The notes: a model not told the origin generated them from the letters alone. A stretch of 64,000 nt of DNA from Paraburkholderia madseniana (GCF_009690905.1 NZ_VOSW01000025.1:1-64000); one strand, 5' to 3'; positions 44,430-53,333 are shown, counted from the first letter of the stretch. Translations and numbers: made by a program.

Positions 44430-45898
44430 GCGCACTCGTCATCATTGCGGCCATTACGCTGTTTGCGCTGTACCTGGGCGTGCGCGCGCGGCGCGGCCAC
44501 GACATGAGTCTCGAACAGTGGACCGTGGGGGGCCGCAGTTTCGGCACTGCGTTCGTGTTCCTGCTGATGGCGGGCGAAATCTACACTACCTTCACGTTCC
44601 TCGGCGGCAGTGGTTTTGCTTATGGCAAAGGCGCGCCGGTCTACTACATTCTTGCCTACGGCACGCTGGCGTACATCCTCTCGTACTGGATGCTGCCGCC
44701 CATCTGGCGTTACGCGAAGAATCACCATCTCGTCTCGCAGCCGCACTTCTTCTCACGCAAGTACGACAGCCCGGCGCTCGGCACGCTCGTCGCGCTGGTC
44801 GGCGTGGCCGCGCTCATTCCGTACCTCGTGCTGCAACTCAAGGGCCTCGGCATCATCGTGGCGACTGCCTCGTATGGCGCGATTTCGTCGACGGCCGCCA
44901 TCTGGATCGGCGCCGCGGTGGTGACGTCTTACGTGACCATCTCCGGCGTGCGCGGCTCCGCGTGGAATTCGGTGGTGAAAGATACGCTGATTCTGGCGAT
45001 CGTGCTGTTCCTCGGCATTTATCTGCCGTTGCACTACTACGGCGGCTTCGGCGAGATGTTTCACGCCATCGACGCCGCGCGTCCAGGCTTCCTGACCTTC
45101 CCGGCGAAGGGTTCGAGCGTGACCTGGTTCCAGTCGACCGTGCTCCTGACCGCGCTGGGCTTCTTCATGTGGCCGCACACGTTCGGCTCGATTTTTACGG
45201 CGAAGGACGAGCGTATTTTCCGGCGCAACGCGATGGTGCTGCCGCTGTATCAGTTGATTCTGCTGTTCGTGTTCTTCGTGGGCTTTGCGGCGACGCTGAA
45301 GGTGCCGGGCCTGAAGGGTGGCGACATCGACCTGTCGCTGTTCCGTTTGTCGTTGCAGACTTTTGACCCGTGGTTCGTCGGCGTAATCGGCGCGGCCGGG
45401 ATTCTGACGGCGCTGGTGCCGGGCTCGATGATTCTGACGTCGGCGTCCACGCTGCTCGCCAACGACGTGTATCGCGGCATGGTGAGCCGCAAGGCGTCGG
45501 ACGCGACGGTGGCCAAGCTCGCACGCTTCCTGGTGCCGGTGGTGGCGCTGGTGGCGGTGGGTTTTACGCTGCATGGCGGCGAGACGATCGTGGCGTTGCT
45601 GCTGATGGGCTACAGCTTCGTGACCCAACTGTTTCCGGCGGTGATCTGCAGTTTGCTGCCGCACAACCGGGCGACCAAGTACGGCGCGTTTTGCGGGATT
45701 CTTGCGGGCGTCGCGGTCGTCACGCTGACGACGACCATGCATCTGAGTATCGGGCAGTTGATGCCGTTTTTGCCTGACGCGTTGAAGGACGTCAATATCG
45801 GCTTCCTGGCGTTGGCCGTGAACGTGATTGTTTTTGCCGTGGTGAGCGCTGTGACGCAGCCGCGGTCGGTCGAGCAGACTCACGCGCCGGTGCATTGA
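44426..45898 (+). CDS. mctP: Monocarboxylate permease (MctP-like, SSS family)
   Basis: A 490-residue sodium:solute symporter with about 13 membrane segments. The start has the MctP-type WTVGGRSFGTAFVFLLMAGEIYTTFTFLGG stretch (about 32-61). Known: MctP takes up short monocarboxylates such as lactate, pyruvate and acetate, together with the DUF3311 protein. It gives the cell a use for acetate or pyruvate consistent with the carbon-metabolism genes elsewhere in the window. A strong terminator follows. Confidence 0.88.
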   Translation: MSALVIIAAITLFALYLGVRARRGHDMSLEQWTVGGRSFGTAFVFLLMAGEIYTTFTFLGGSGFAYGKGAPVYYILAYGTLAYILSYWMLPPIWRYAKNHHLVSQPHFFSRKYDSPALGTLVALVGVAALIPYLVLQLKGLGIIVATASYGAISSTAAIWIGAAVVTSYVTISGVRGSAWNSVVKDTLILAIVLFLGIYLPLHYYGGFGEMFHAIDAARPGFLTFPAKGSSVTWFQSTVLLTALGFFMWPHTFGSIFTAKDERIFRRNAMVLPLYQLILLFVFFVGFAATLKVPGLKGGDIDLSLFRLSLQTFDPWFVGVIGAAGILTALVPGSMILTSASTLLANDVYRGMVSRKASDATVAKLARFLVPVVALVAVGFTLHGGETIVALLLMGYSFVTQLFPAVICSLLPHNRATKYGAFCGILAGVAVVTLTTTMHLSIGQLMPFLPDALKDVNIGFLALAVNVIVFAVVSAVTQPRSVEQTHAPVH

Positions 45899-45932
45899 GC
45901 GTTTCTTCGCATCTTTCTGCATAGCGGTTGAA

Positions 45933-45966
45933 GGGGTTGGTCGCTTAAGGCGCCAACCCCTTTTTT
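45933..45966 (+). terminator. Intrinsic terminator after mctP
   Basis: GGGGTTGG (45933-45940) pairs with CCAACCCC (45953-45960), extended by an inner CGC/GCG pairing, and six T residues follow (45961-45966). It is about 35 bp after the mctP stop. Confidence 0.9.
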
Positions 45967-46033
45967 CGCGAATCGCGCTAGACTTCGCCCGAATTGAAGT
46001 CGATCGAATCGAATGAGTATGCGGAGCGAATGA

Positions 46034-46681
46034 ATGGACTATCGTCTTTACTACTCGCCGGGCGCGGCAAGCATGGCCGTTCACTGGATGATGATTGAAA
46101 TGGGCATCCCGTTCGATGTCCATCTTGTCGACATCGACGCCGGCAATCAGCGAAACCCTGACTATCTGCGGCTGAATCCCTCGGGCCGTGTTCCCACGCT
46201 GGTGGTCGACGGAACGCCGCGCCACGAGTCGGCCGCGTTGCTGATGCTGCTCGCCGAGCGGCATCCTGAAGCCGCCCTCGCGCCGGCTCCGGGTTCCGCC
46301 GACCGGGCCGCGTGGCTGGAACTGATGATCTATCTGGCCAACACGCTGCTGCCCGCCATGCGCGACTGGTTTTACGCGGACGTCGACGGCGATCCTGCCG
46401 GCGCCGTAGCGGTTCAAGCGCTCGCGCAGCGGCGCATCGAAGAAGCCTGTGACAGGCTCGACGCCGATCTCGCCGACGGACGTGACTATCTGGTCGGCGG
46501 CAAGCTCAGCACGGCCGATTTCCTCGCCGTCATGCTGATGCGCTGGACACGCAACATGCCACGCCCCGCGCTCGGCTGGCCGCATCTCGCGCGCTATATC
46601 CGCGGGCTGCGGGCTCTGCCCTCGTTCATTGAATTTAATGCGCGAGAGGGGCTTACCGAATGGCGCAACCAGGATGATTGA
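46034..46681 (+). CDS. Glutathione S-transferase family protein
   Basis: A 215-residue GST-fold protein: thioredoxin-like domain with YYSPGAASMAVHWMMIEMG and GRVPTLVVDG / HESAALLMLLAER (about 50-75), then a helical domain with GGKLSTADFLAVML (about 155-168). A GGAGCG ribosome site supports the start. It converges on the phytochelatin-synthase-like gene, which uses glutathione as substrate, but it is on the other strand and the link is only by position. Confidence 0.85.
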   Translation: MDYRLYYSPGAASMAVHWMMIEMGIPFDVHLVDIDAGNQRNPDYLRLNPSGRVPTLVVDGTPRHESAALLMLLAERHPEAALAPAPGSADRAAWLELMIYLANTLLPAMRDWFYADVDGDPAGAVAVQALAQRRIEEACDRLDADLADGRDYLVGGKLSTADFLAVMLMRWTRNMPRPALGWPHLARYIRGLRALPSFIEFNAREGLTEWRNQDD

Positions 46682-46746
46682 TGCGCGCGCAACTAATTTT
46701 CGCTCGTCGGCGGTTGGCGTGACCGCCTGGTTGTGAACAACGTCAG

Positions 46747-47592
46747 TTAGTTCGAGTTCGCGCGCGTGCCGACGATCACGATGCCGCGTGAAAGTCCGCT
46801 CACGTTGTCGACCGCTTGCGCCCCTGCATACAGTTGCGTGACCGGTACCCAGACGGCCGGATACTTGTAGCGCGCCACATCGAGAAGCAACGCGCTGTCG
46901 CTCGCCGCGTCGTATGCGGCAAGTGGCGACCAATGGCCGCCCCCTGCTTCGCCTATCTCCACCCGCCTGAAGTTCAATAACGCAAAGCGGTCGCTATGGC
47001 CCGTCGTGTCACGAATCAGATCGCGAAACTGATCGAGCGTCAGGTCGCCGGCATGGAAGCTCCTCACCTCGACAGGAAATGCGCTTAGGACCGTGCTGAG
47101 CTGGTCGAGCGTCATGCCCTCCTTCGATACTCGCGCGGCGTTGGCCACCTGCGGATCGACGCTGCGAAAAAAATCCTCTTGCGAGAAGAATGGGAAATCC
47201 GGGTACTGCGTCGACTCGGGACGGCGAATGCCCAATGCATTGAGCGCCATCACCGAAGTCGCGACCGAACAGTAGGCTTCGTTGCGCTGCGTTTCGAAGT
47301 ACTGCGAAAGCGGCCAGTACGACTGGTTATTGGCGTTGGCCATCAAGCGCTTCTGGCCAACTGGCTGCGTCAGCGCGATCAGGTTCGGTGGAACGGGCAG
47401 CGGCCCGTCGGCTGCGCGCGCCGTGCCCGATGCGGGGGCTTGATGCGTATCTTGATGCGAGGTTTGATCCGTGGCTTGATTTGCAGCCGGTGGCAGCGAC
47501 GCGCATGCCGCCAGTGTCGCCGTCAGCACAACAACAATCCACTCAGGCCGGCTTACGCGCTGCATGGCGCGCATCAACGAATATCTGGACAT
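46747..47592 (-). CDS. Phytochelatin-synthase family lipoprotein
   Basis: A 281-residue protein. Signal peptide ends in a lipobox LAAC with Cys30, so it should be a lipoprotein. The conserved papain-like domain spans about 85-275 and keeps the catalytic triad: Cys108 in NEAYCSVATSVMALNALG, His220 in GGGHWSPLAAY and Asp238 in LLLDVARYKYPAVWV. Known: bacterial homologues such as Alr0975 hydrolyse glutathione to gamma-glutamylcysteine, and eukaryotic enzymes make phytochelatins; this one lacks the Cys-rich C-terminal domain. A GGAAGG ribosome site fixes 47592. It diverges from dmeR over 192 bp that hold a metal-regulator operator, which suggests a metal-stress function outside the cytoplasm. Confidence 0.88.
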   Translation of the reverse strand: MSRYSLMRAMQRVSRPEWIVVVLTATLAACASLPPAANQATDQTSHQDTHQAPASGTARAADGPLPVPPNLIALTQPVGQKRLMANANNQSYWPLSQYFETQRNEAYCSVATSVMALNALGIRRPESTQYPDFPFFSQEDFFRSVDPQVANAARVSKEGMTLDQLSTVLSAFPVEVRSFHAGDLTLDQFRDLIRDTTGHSDRFALLNFRRVEIGEAGGGHWSPLAAYDAASDSALLLDVARYKYPAVWVPVTQLYAGAQAVDNVSGLSRGIVIVGTRANSN

Positions 47593-47753
47593 TAACCCTT
47601 CCGCTGCGGATGACTTGGGAACGACTTCGGCCAAGCCGACGCATTCCATCCCGCATCGGCGAACCCCGATTTTTTAACACGAAACAGCTCGGCGTGTGAA
47701 TGTGCGGCCCGGAAGCCGGCGAACTGAACCGCGTCCGTTCGATCTGATAAGAT

Positions 47754-47770
47754 ATACCCCCCTATGGTAT
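47754..47770. promoter_or_regulatory. CsoR/RcnR-type operator
   Basis: ATACCCCCCTATGGTAT: ATACC and GGTAT inverted arms flank a C-tract, the form bound by RcnR/DmeR/FrmR regulators. It lies 14 bp before the dmeR ATG and about 160 bp from the divergent lipoprotein start, so DmeR probably represses its own operon and possibly both directions. Confidence 0.75.
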
Positions 47771-47784
47771 TTTCGAGAGCATTC

Positions 47785-48060
47785 ATGGGCCACACGATTC
47801 GGGAAAAACAGAAGCTTCTCAACCGCGTTCGCCGCATCAAGGGGCAGATCGAGGCCATAGAACGCGCACTCGAAGACGAGCGCGGCTGCGCCGACGTTCT
47901 CCAGCAGATCACCAGTTGCCGCGGCGCAATGAATGGTCTGTTGGCGGTCGTGCTCGAGGACCACATCAGAAATCACCTGGTGGATGCACATACTGACGAG
48001 GACCCCGTCGGCAGCGCCACCGAACAACTCATCGAAGTTGTTCACAGCTATTTCAAGTAA
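47785..48060 (+). CDS. dmeR: Ni/Co-responsive repressor DmeR (RcnR-like)
   Basis: A 91-residue helical repressor. It keeps all four RcnR nickel/cobalt ligands: His3, Cys35, His60 and His64. The start MGHTIREKQKLLNRVRRIKGQ is diagnostic; upstream in-frame codons would place His3 wrongly. Apo-repressor binds the operator just upstream and releases it with metal. The exporter DmeF begins 13 bp after the stop. I am confident in the class; the preference for Ni versus Co is not resolvable. Confidence 0.93.
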   Translation: MGHTIREKQKLLNRVRRIKGQIEAIERALEDERGCADVLQQITSCRGAMNGLLAVVLEDHIRNHLVDAHTDEDPVGSATEQLIEVVHSYFK

Positions 48061-48073
48061 ACCGGAGCAGGAC

Positions 48074-49150
48074 ATGAGTGACTTTAGAAACGCCGCCTTC
48101 GGCGCGGGACACGATCATATTTTTCTGGGCGCCGCCCATGAAAAGAACGAACGCAGAACATGGGCGGTGATCGCTTTGTGTACCGTGATGATGGTTGCCG
48201 AAATCGTCGGCGGCAGCCTGTTCGGTTCGTTGGCGCTCGTGGCGGATGGCCTGCACATGTCGACGCACGCGGGGGCGATGCTGATCGCGGCGCTCGCTTA
48301 TACGTACGCGCGCAAGCACGCGAGCGACTCACGCTTTGTATTCGGTACTGGCAAGCTGGGCGACCTCGCGGGATTCACGAGCGCTATTGCGCTGGCCATG
48401 ATTGCGCTGCTGATCGGATACGAAGCTGTGTCGCGCTTTCTCTCGCCGGTGCCCATTCATTTCAGTGAAGCGATTCCGATTGCAGTGGCCGGTCTGCTGG
48501 TAAATCTGGCAAGCGTGTGGCTGCTGCGTGGCGATCATCACGGACACAGCCATGGGCATGGTCATGGGCACGGACATCATGGTGACGAGCATGAAGAACA
48601 CGCTCACGGGCACGAAGGTCACGGGCATGCGGATCACGATCACGCAGAGGGTCACGCCCACGACGCTCACGACAACCACGCTCACGCGGCCCATCACGAT
48701 GCCGAAAGCGCGGCCCAACGGGATCACAACATCCGCTCGGCGTACATTCACGTGATCGCGGATGCCGCGGTCTCGGTACTGGCCATCATCGGCCTCGTTC
48801 TCGCGCGTGAATTCGGCTGGCTCTGGATGGACCCGCTCGCCGGCATCATCGGCGCGCTGGTGATTGCAAACTGGTCATACGGACTGATGCGCGACACGGG
48901 TGCGATTCTGCTCGATATCAACCCCGACCAGCGCATGACGGAAAACGTGCGCCACGCCATCGAAGATAACGGCGACAAGGTGCTCGATCTGCACGTCTGG
49001 CGCGTAGGCCCCGGTCATATGAGTGCGGTAATATCGGTCGCGACCCAGGAAACGCGCCATGACTCGCGTTTCTATCATGCGTTGCTGAAACGCTTTAACG
49101 GACTGTCGCACGTCACTGTCGAAGTCAACCCAACGGAACAGATCGCCTGA
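48074..49150 (+). CDS. dmeF: Cation diffusion facilitator DmeF
   Basis: A 358-residue CDF exporter with six membrane segments, metal-site residues in LVADGLHMSTH (about 55-65) and HVIADAAVS (about 226-234), and a very His-rich loop (about 154-208, with dozens of His in Gly/Asp/His context) between segments 4 and 5. Known: DmeF expels Co and Ni in exchange for protons; the loop buffers metal. It is the second gene of dmeR-dmeF; a DUF1289 gene follows after 2 bp. Confidence 0.93.
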   Translation: MSDFRNAAFGAGHDHIFLGAAHEKNERRTWAVIALCTVMMVAEIVGGSLFGSLALVADGLHMSTHAGAMLIAALAYTYARKHASDSRFVFGTGKLGDLAGFTSAIALAMIALLIGYEAVSRFLSPVPIHFSEAIPIAVAGLLVNLASVWLLRGDHHGHSHGHGHGHGHHGDEHEEHAHGHEGHGHADHDHAEGHAHDAHDNHAHAAHHDAESAAQRDHNIRSAYIHVIADAAVSVLAIIGLVLAREFGWLWMDPLAGIIGALVIANWSYGLMRDTGAILLDINPDQRMTENVRHAIEDNGDKVLDLHVWRVGPGHMSAVISVATQETRHDSRFYHALLKRFNGLSHVTVEVNPTEQIA

Positions 49151-49152
49151 AG

Positions 49153-49368
49153 ATGGCAATTCAATCACCCTGCATCGACATTTGCAAAATCGACGGCAAA
49201 ACAGGCTTCTGCATCGGATGCCTGCGCACCCGGGACGAGATTCGCGAGTGGAAAAACATGACCGACTACCGGCGCCATCAGGTTATCAATGACGCCTCGC
49301 GCCGCAAGGCCAAGGTAAAACCGGGGGTACCGGAGACGCCGGAGACGCCGGAGACGCAAACGTCCTAG
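49153..49368 (+). CDS. DUF1289 protein
   Basis: A 71-residue protein with the Cys pattern SPCIDICKIDGKTGFCIGCLRTRDEIREW (four Cys in the first 24 residues), which could bind iron-sulfur or zinc. The tail has three Pro-Glu-Thr units encoded by a GGAGACGCC repeat. It starts 2 bp after dmeF and is likely co-transcribed, giving a possible metal-handling role. The family function is unknown. Confidence 0.85.
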   Translation: MAIQSPCIDICKIDGKTGFCIGCLRTRDEIREWKNMTDYRRHQVINDASRRKAKVKPGVPETPETPETQTS

Positions 49369-49377
49369 AGGCGCCTG

Positions 49378-50523
49378 TCAGTTCGCCGGATCAGCGAACG
49401 CATAACTGTTCTTGCCACTGCGCTTGACCCGGTACATCGCCTCGTCGGCCGCGGCCACGAGGCGACGGTAATCGCCGACGAGATCCGGAAAACTGGCGAT
49501 GCCGATGCTGGCGCGAACCAGCCCGACCCCCATCTCCTCGTCCGTCTGAACCACGCAGGCGATGAGCCGCCGGGCGATTTCGCCGAGCTCCGCATTCGTT
49601 GAAAATTCACGGACCAGAACGGCGAATTCGTCGCCGCCGATCCGGGCGACGACATCGACTTTACGCACCGACTCGCGAAAACGTTTCGAAACCGCGATCA
49701 GAAACTCATCGCCGACGCGGTGACCAAGCGAGTCATTGACCTGCTTGAATCCATCCAGATCGATATACAGCAAGGCAATCTTGCACGGCCCGGTGCGCGC
49801 GGGCACTTTCGTCGCCGCCGCTTCGAGCGTGGCAAACAGCTTGCGCCGGTTCGGCAAGCCGGTCATCGCGTCGTGCAGCGCCGCCCATTCGAATTCGTGC
49901 GACTGTCCTGCCAGCAGACGATTCCGTTTGGCATACATCCCCAGCGCGGTGATCAGCATGCAGAACAGCAAGGCCGCCGACGCGATCAGCGTGCGTGCGA
50001 CATGGGCAATCCGCACGCGCACATCGGCGCTGTCGGCATCGCGCTGCGCCCGCCACCAGGCCGACACGGTACCGAGCACGGCGTCCGAGTCGCGCAGATC
50101 GGCGTCAGGTGTGAGCGAAGCTGGCGGCAGACGCGGTGCCGCCGACGGGCTCGCATTCACAAGCGCCGCGAGCAACGCGAGGCGATGGGCAAGTTCGGTA
50201 CGCGCGTGCCGATACCCGGCGGCACTGGCATCCGTGGCGTCGGGCAGTTGCTGCCAGACGCCGACCAGATTCCGGGCGCTTTCCGCCCGTTCGACCGCTT
50301 CGAGAACGAGCCCCGCGTATTCCTGCTTCAACTGATCGGAAAAGATCGTCCGGATTTGCAGCGCCAGATACAGAAGGCCGATCAGCAGACAAACCAGCGC
50401 GGCGGCGGCGATCGCAGCCGGGCCCGGCCGGAAGCGGATCGCGAGAGCGCGCCCACGAGCGGCGCGAGGGGGACGCGCCCGCTCAGGGATGGGAATAGAT
50501 GTCTTGCCGGCTTCCATTGTCAT
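49378..50523 (-). CDS. Membrane-bound diguanylate cyclase
   Basis: A 381-residue protein: basic N-terminus, membrane segment (about 35-57), periplasmic loop (about 58-175), second segment (about 179-197), then a GGDEF domain with intact GGDEF at residues 296-300 and the inhibitory I-site RKVD at 287-290, five residues upstream. It should make c-di-GMP and be feedback-inhibited. It begins inside the end of the upstream gene (41-bp overlap), so translation is probably coupled. The input signal is unknown. Confidence 0.92.
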   Translation of the reverse strand: MTMEAGKTSIPIPERARPPRAARGRALAIRFRPGPAAIAAAALVCLLIGLLYLALQIRTIFSDQLKQEYAGLVLEAVERAESARNLVGVWQQLPDATDASAAGYRHARTELAHRLALLAALVNASPSAAPRLPPASLTPDADLRDSDAVLGTVSAWWRAQRDADSADVRVRIAHVARTLIASAALLFCMLITALGMYAKRNRLLAGQSHEFEWAALHDAMTGLPNRRKLFATLEAAATKVPARTGPCKIALLYIDLDGFKQVNDSLGHRVGDEFLIAVSKRFRESVRKVDVVARIGGDEFAVLVREFSTNAELGEIARRLIACVVQTDEEMGVGLVRASIGIASFPDLVGDYRRLVAAADEAMYRVKRSGKNSYAFADPAN

Positions 50524-51367
50524 GCTGCCGGTAACTTACGCGACGAAAGAACGAACCCATCCGGGCAAACAGACTGCCTTTGTGCCTGGCATTTGCCGCC
50601 GAAGCGGCGCGACGATCCTGCTGCGCGAGACGCGCGTCTCTGCCTGACCGGCCGGACGCCAACTGCTGCGGAGCAGGTTTGGATGGGGGCGCCGCGCGTT
50701 GAGCGGCAGGCGTGGAAGACGCGGCCAAAACGGCGGTTGTTGCGTCGGACACGCCGGTTTGGCTAACCGTATGCGCCGGGAGTCGCGTCACTGGACCAGA
50801 CCAGGAGGCCAGTTTTCCGCCTTCTTCTCCGCCCGGCGCTGCCGCTGCTGCCTGCATTCGTGCTGTTGCCGGTGGATTTACTGTTGCCTGCGTGCCCGTC
50901 GTCGCCGGCGCAACTGCTGTTACCTGCGCTCCCGTTGTCACCGCTTTTACTGAGGGTGCTTGCATACCGCCCGCTGTCCCCTCCGCTGCCGCTGCCGCTG
51001 CCGCTGCCGCTGCCGCTGCCGCTGCCGCTGCCGCCGTCGCCAATCGCGGCGCTGCCGCGAAAGTTGCCGGTCGTGGCGTCGCAATCGATTTCGCCAACGC
51101 CGGCCCTGCAGCGGCTGATGCAGCCGTGCCGAGCGCCTGCCGCGCACGCGCCATGGCGTCGGCATACGCTTGTTGATCGTGGTTGAACCAGACACCGTAC
51201 GCGACCGTACCCACTACGCCAAAAGCCAGCGCGCTTGCCGTCGCGACACACAGGACAAGACGTCCAAATCGCACAGGCGGTGCCGCAGCCGCCGGCTCAG
51301 CGCCAGCATCGAAGCCAATATCCGGACTCTCTACGGCAGATTTTGAAAATTCGGTATCGTTGAACAT
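50483..51367 (-). CDS. Ala-rich single-TM protein upstream of a diguanylate cyclase
   Basis: A 294-residue protein: a soluble N-terminus (1-34), one membrane segment (about 36-60) and a long Ala/Thr/Pro/Ser-rich tail predicted to be unstructured outside the membrane. Residues about 112-128 are an unbroken alanine tract encoded by eight copies of CCGCTG. The C-terminus is basic (RMGSFFRRVSYRQHDNGSRQ). The start has GGAGAG 7 nt upstream. Its last 41 bp overlap the cyclase gene. I do not recognise a family. Confidence 0.65.
   Translation of the reverse strand: MFNDTEFSKSAVESPDIGFDAGAEPAAAAPPVRFGRLVLCVATASALAFGVVGTVAYGVWFNHDQQAYADAMARARQALGTAASAAAGPALAKSIATPRPATFAAAPRLATAAAAAAAAAAAAAAAAAEGTAGGMQAPSVKAVTTGAQVTAVAPATTGTQATVNPPATARMQAAAAAPGGEEGGKLASWSGPVTRLPAHTVSQTGVSDATTAVLAASSTPAAQRAAPPSKPAPQQLASGRSGRDARLAQQDRRAASAANARHKGSLFARMGSFFRRVSYRQHDNGSRQDIYSHP
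50983..51030. repeat. (CCGCTG)8 microsatellite in an Ala-rich gene
   Basis: Eight perfect tandem CCGCTG units on the plus strand read as alternating alanine codons on the coding strand. Because the unit is 6 bp, gain or loss changes the length of the alanine tract without shifting the frame. Confidence 0.95.
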
Positions 51368-51762
51368 CGCAATACTCTCCGGAATCCTCACATGTCTGAC
51401 ACGTCGGCAGACATTGTTAATACGATTCAGCGGGGTCGATCTGGCGTTGTTGTTGGAAGAATTTATCCCGCTCGCCGGGTAGCGACAACACGGTAATGCT
51501 GCGCTTTAAACGCGCGCTTTGCGAGTCCGCTTTGCGTCGATGAGACAGGTAAAAGATTCAACGCCGCGGCCTATCCACGGGCTGGGCCGCGAGCGCTTGC
51601 AGGCCGCCTCCACGTGGCGGTGGAGGCAGCGATGGGGACATGCACGGCAACTCCGCGTCACGCAATAAACACGCCAATCTGGAGCGCGCTTATCGGCAGC
51701 GACGGCTTAAAACGCCATGCATGCCCAGTGGGGCGCAGGACGCCCCACACCCGATCCGTCAC
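51368..51762. other. 395-bp intergenic region with two hairpins
   Basis: Contains a hairpin 15 bp beyond the cupredoxin stop (arms 51728-51735 and 51741-51748), a likely terminator for the minus-strand pair, and another 8-bp hairpin (51606-51613 with 51620-51627). The rest should hold the promoter of the Ala-rich gene. No gene seen. Confidence 0.5.
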
Positions 51763-52107
51763 CTATTGCACGGTGATCGTTTCTTTCATATTCGGGTGGA
51801 TGCCGCAAAACACCTTGTAGACGCCCGGCTTATCGAACTTGAACTGGAACGAGTCGTTCTGATCGAGCGCGGCGGAGCGGAACATGCCCGCAGCGTTCAC
51901 GACCGTATGCGGCTCGCCGTCGAGATTTTTCCACGTCACCGTCGAGCCGGCTTTGACCGTCAGCGCCATCGGCGAAAACATGAAGTTCTTGATCACCACG
52001 GCGCTGGGCGTTTCCGCTCGCGCAACGGAAAGTCCGGCCGATGCCGCGATGAGCGTTGTGCTCCCGAGCAGTACAAAGAACGCGCGGCGAATAGCATTGT
52101 TTTGCAT
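51763..52107 (-). CDS. Cupredoxin-domain protein
   Basis: A 114-residue secreted protein: signal peptide to about residue 31 (VARA-E), then a plastocyanin/azurin-like domain with type-1 copper ligands His67, Cys101, His104 and Met107 (EPHT; FCGIHPNM). It should carry electrons or copper in the periplasm. An AGGAG ribosome site precedes the ATG. It follows the metallophosphoesterase gene after 29 bp on the same strand. I recall this pair in other Burkholderia. Confidence 0.9.
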   Translation of the reverse strand: MQNNAIRRAFFVLLGSTTLIAASAGLSVARAETPSAVVIKNFMFSPMALTVKAGSTVTWKNLDGEPHTVVNAAGMFRSAALDQNDSFQFKFDKPGVYKVFCGIHPNMKETITVQ

Positions 52108-52136
52108 AAGTGATCTCCTGCGAAAAAATTCTGGAA

Positions 52137-53093
52137 TCAAACGAGTGTCGTATCGGCAAGCGTCGCCTTGCGCGGATGACCCACGATCTTGATGCTGGTC
52201 ACCCCTAGCATCTTCGGGAGCTGATCGCTTGCTACCGTAAGCGGCCCGGGGCCGGGACCGTTGCCGGCGGTCGGCTGCGGATAGGCTGTCGAGCGGGCGG
52301 TATGGAAAGTGATATTGCCTTCGACCTTCGACACGATCTGATGAATATGGCCGTTCAACACGGTCACCGAGCCGAAGCGCTTCAGATAGCTCATGGCCTG
52401 ACCGGCATCGCCTGTGCCCCACCCCCACGGTTCGTAGATCGTCCACATCGGCATATGGGCAAAGACGACGATCGGCGTGCTGGACGAGCGGCCCTTCAGG
52501 TCATTTTCGAGCCAGGCGAGTTGGTCGTCGCCGAGACCGCCCAGGCCGTTAGGCTTGAAATGCATCACGTTGACGAGTCCGACGAAGTGCACGCCGTTGT
52601 GGTCGAAGCTGTAATAGCCTTTGTTGTCCGACGCCTTGCCGAAGCGGCTGAAGTATTCGGTTCCGGGGCCGTCCGTCACGTCATGCTCGCCGGGCACGGT
52701 GTGGAGTTCCGTGATATTCAGACCCGACATCAACTGCGCCGCGAGATCGAACTCCGCCGGCTTGGACAGATGCGTGATGTCGCCCGTGTGGATGGTCAGC
52801 GCGGGCTTGACCGGCATGGCGTTGACGTAGTCGATCGTCTGTTTGAGCGTGCCCGCGACGTCCGGGTTGGCTTCTTTGTTGAAGCCGATATGCGAATCGC
52901 TGATCTGCAGGAAAAGCGGCACGCCCATGGACGTCGCGGATGATTTCGCGTCGGCCGCGAGGGCCAGTTCCACTGGCGTGAGAATGCCGCCGGCAAGAAC
53001 GAACACCGTACCTACGCCGCCGAAAGCGAGACATTTCAGGGCGCCACGGCGTGACGGGTTGAATGCAGGATCGGATGAATGATGTGACGACAT
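52137..53093 (-). CDS. Exported metallophosphoesterase
   Basis: A 318-residue calcineurin-like phosphoesterase. The N-terminus has a twin-arginine-type signal (SRRGALKCLAFGG, about 14-26). Metal-site motifs run in order: QISDSHIGF, HTGDITH, PGEHD (the usual GNHD with Glu in place of Asn), FAHMPMW and NGHIHQI. It should be folded and exported by Tat as a binuclear metallohydrolase. A GAGG ribosome site precedes 53093. It forms an operon with the cupredoxin. The substrate is unknown. Confidence 0.88.
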   Translation of the reverse strand: MSSHHSSDPAFNPSRRGALKCLAFGGVGTVFVLAGGILTPVELALAADAKSSATSMGVPLFLQISDSHIGFNKEANPDVAGTLKQTIDYVNAMPVKPALTIHTGDITHLSKPAEFDLAAQLMSGLNITELHTVPGEHDVTDGPGTEYFSRFGKASDNKGYYSFDHNGVHFVGLVNVMHFKPNGLGGLGDDQLAWLENDLKGRSSSTPIVVFAHMPMWTIYEPWGWGTGDAGQAMSYLKRFGSVTVLNGHIHQIVSKVEGNITFHTARSTAYPQPTAGNGPGPGPLTVASDQLPKMLGVTSIKIVGHPRKATLADTTLV

Positions 53094-53333
53094 GTTGACC
53101 TCACGATAGGGATTCGCAGGCAAACCGCGGGATCATCCGGCGGGCCACACGACTCGGTTCATCAGGAAGACTGGCGTGCCGACGGTTTTATTCCATGAAA
53201 AAGAAAATTAGTGCCGGCTGATGAATCCAGCCGTACAGGCTTACATGTGCGGCGTCTGAACAAACGGGAAATGGGAATAGCCGCGCCGCGGCGGCGGTTA
53301 TGCAGGTGAGAGCAACTGAAAGGAGTAGCCAAC

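Noticed and set aside
44753..46933. 726-codon open frame opposite mctP and the GST gene
   Set aside because: Antisense shadow spanning two real genes and a strong terminator.
50712..51176. 154-codon Ala-rich frame on the plus strand
   Set aside because: It arises from reading the GCTGCC-type repeat in the opposite direction; the minus-strand gene has the ribosome site and membrane segment.
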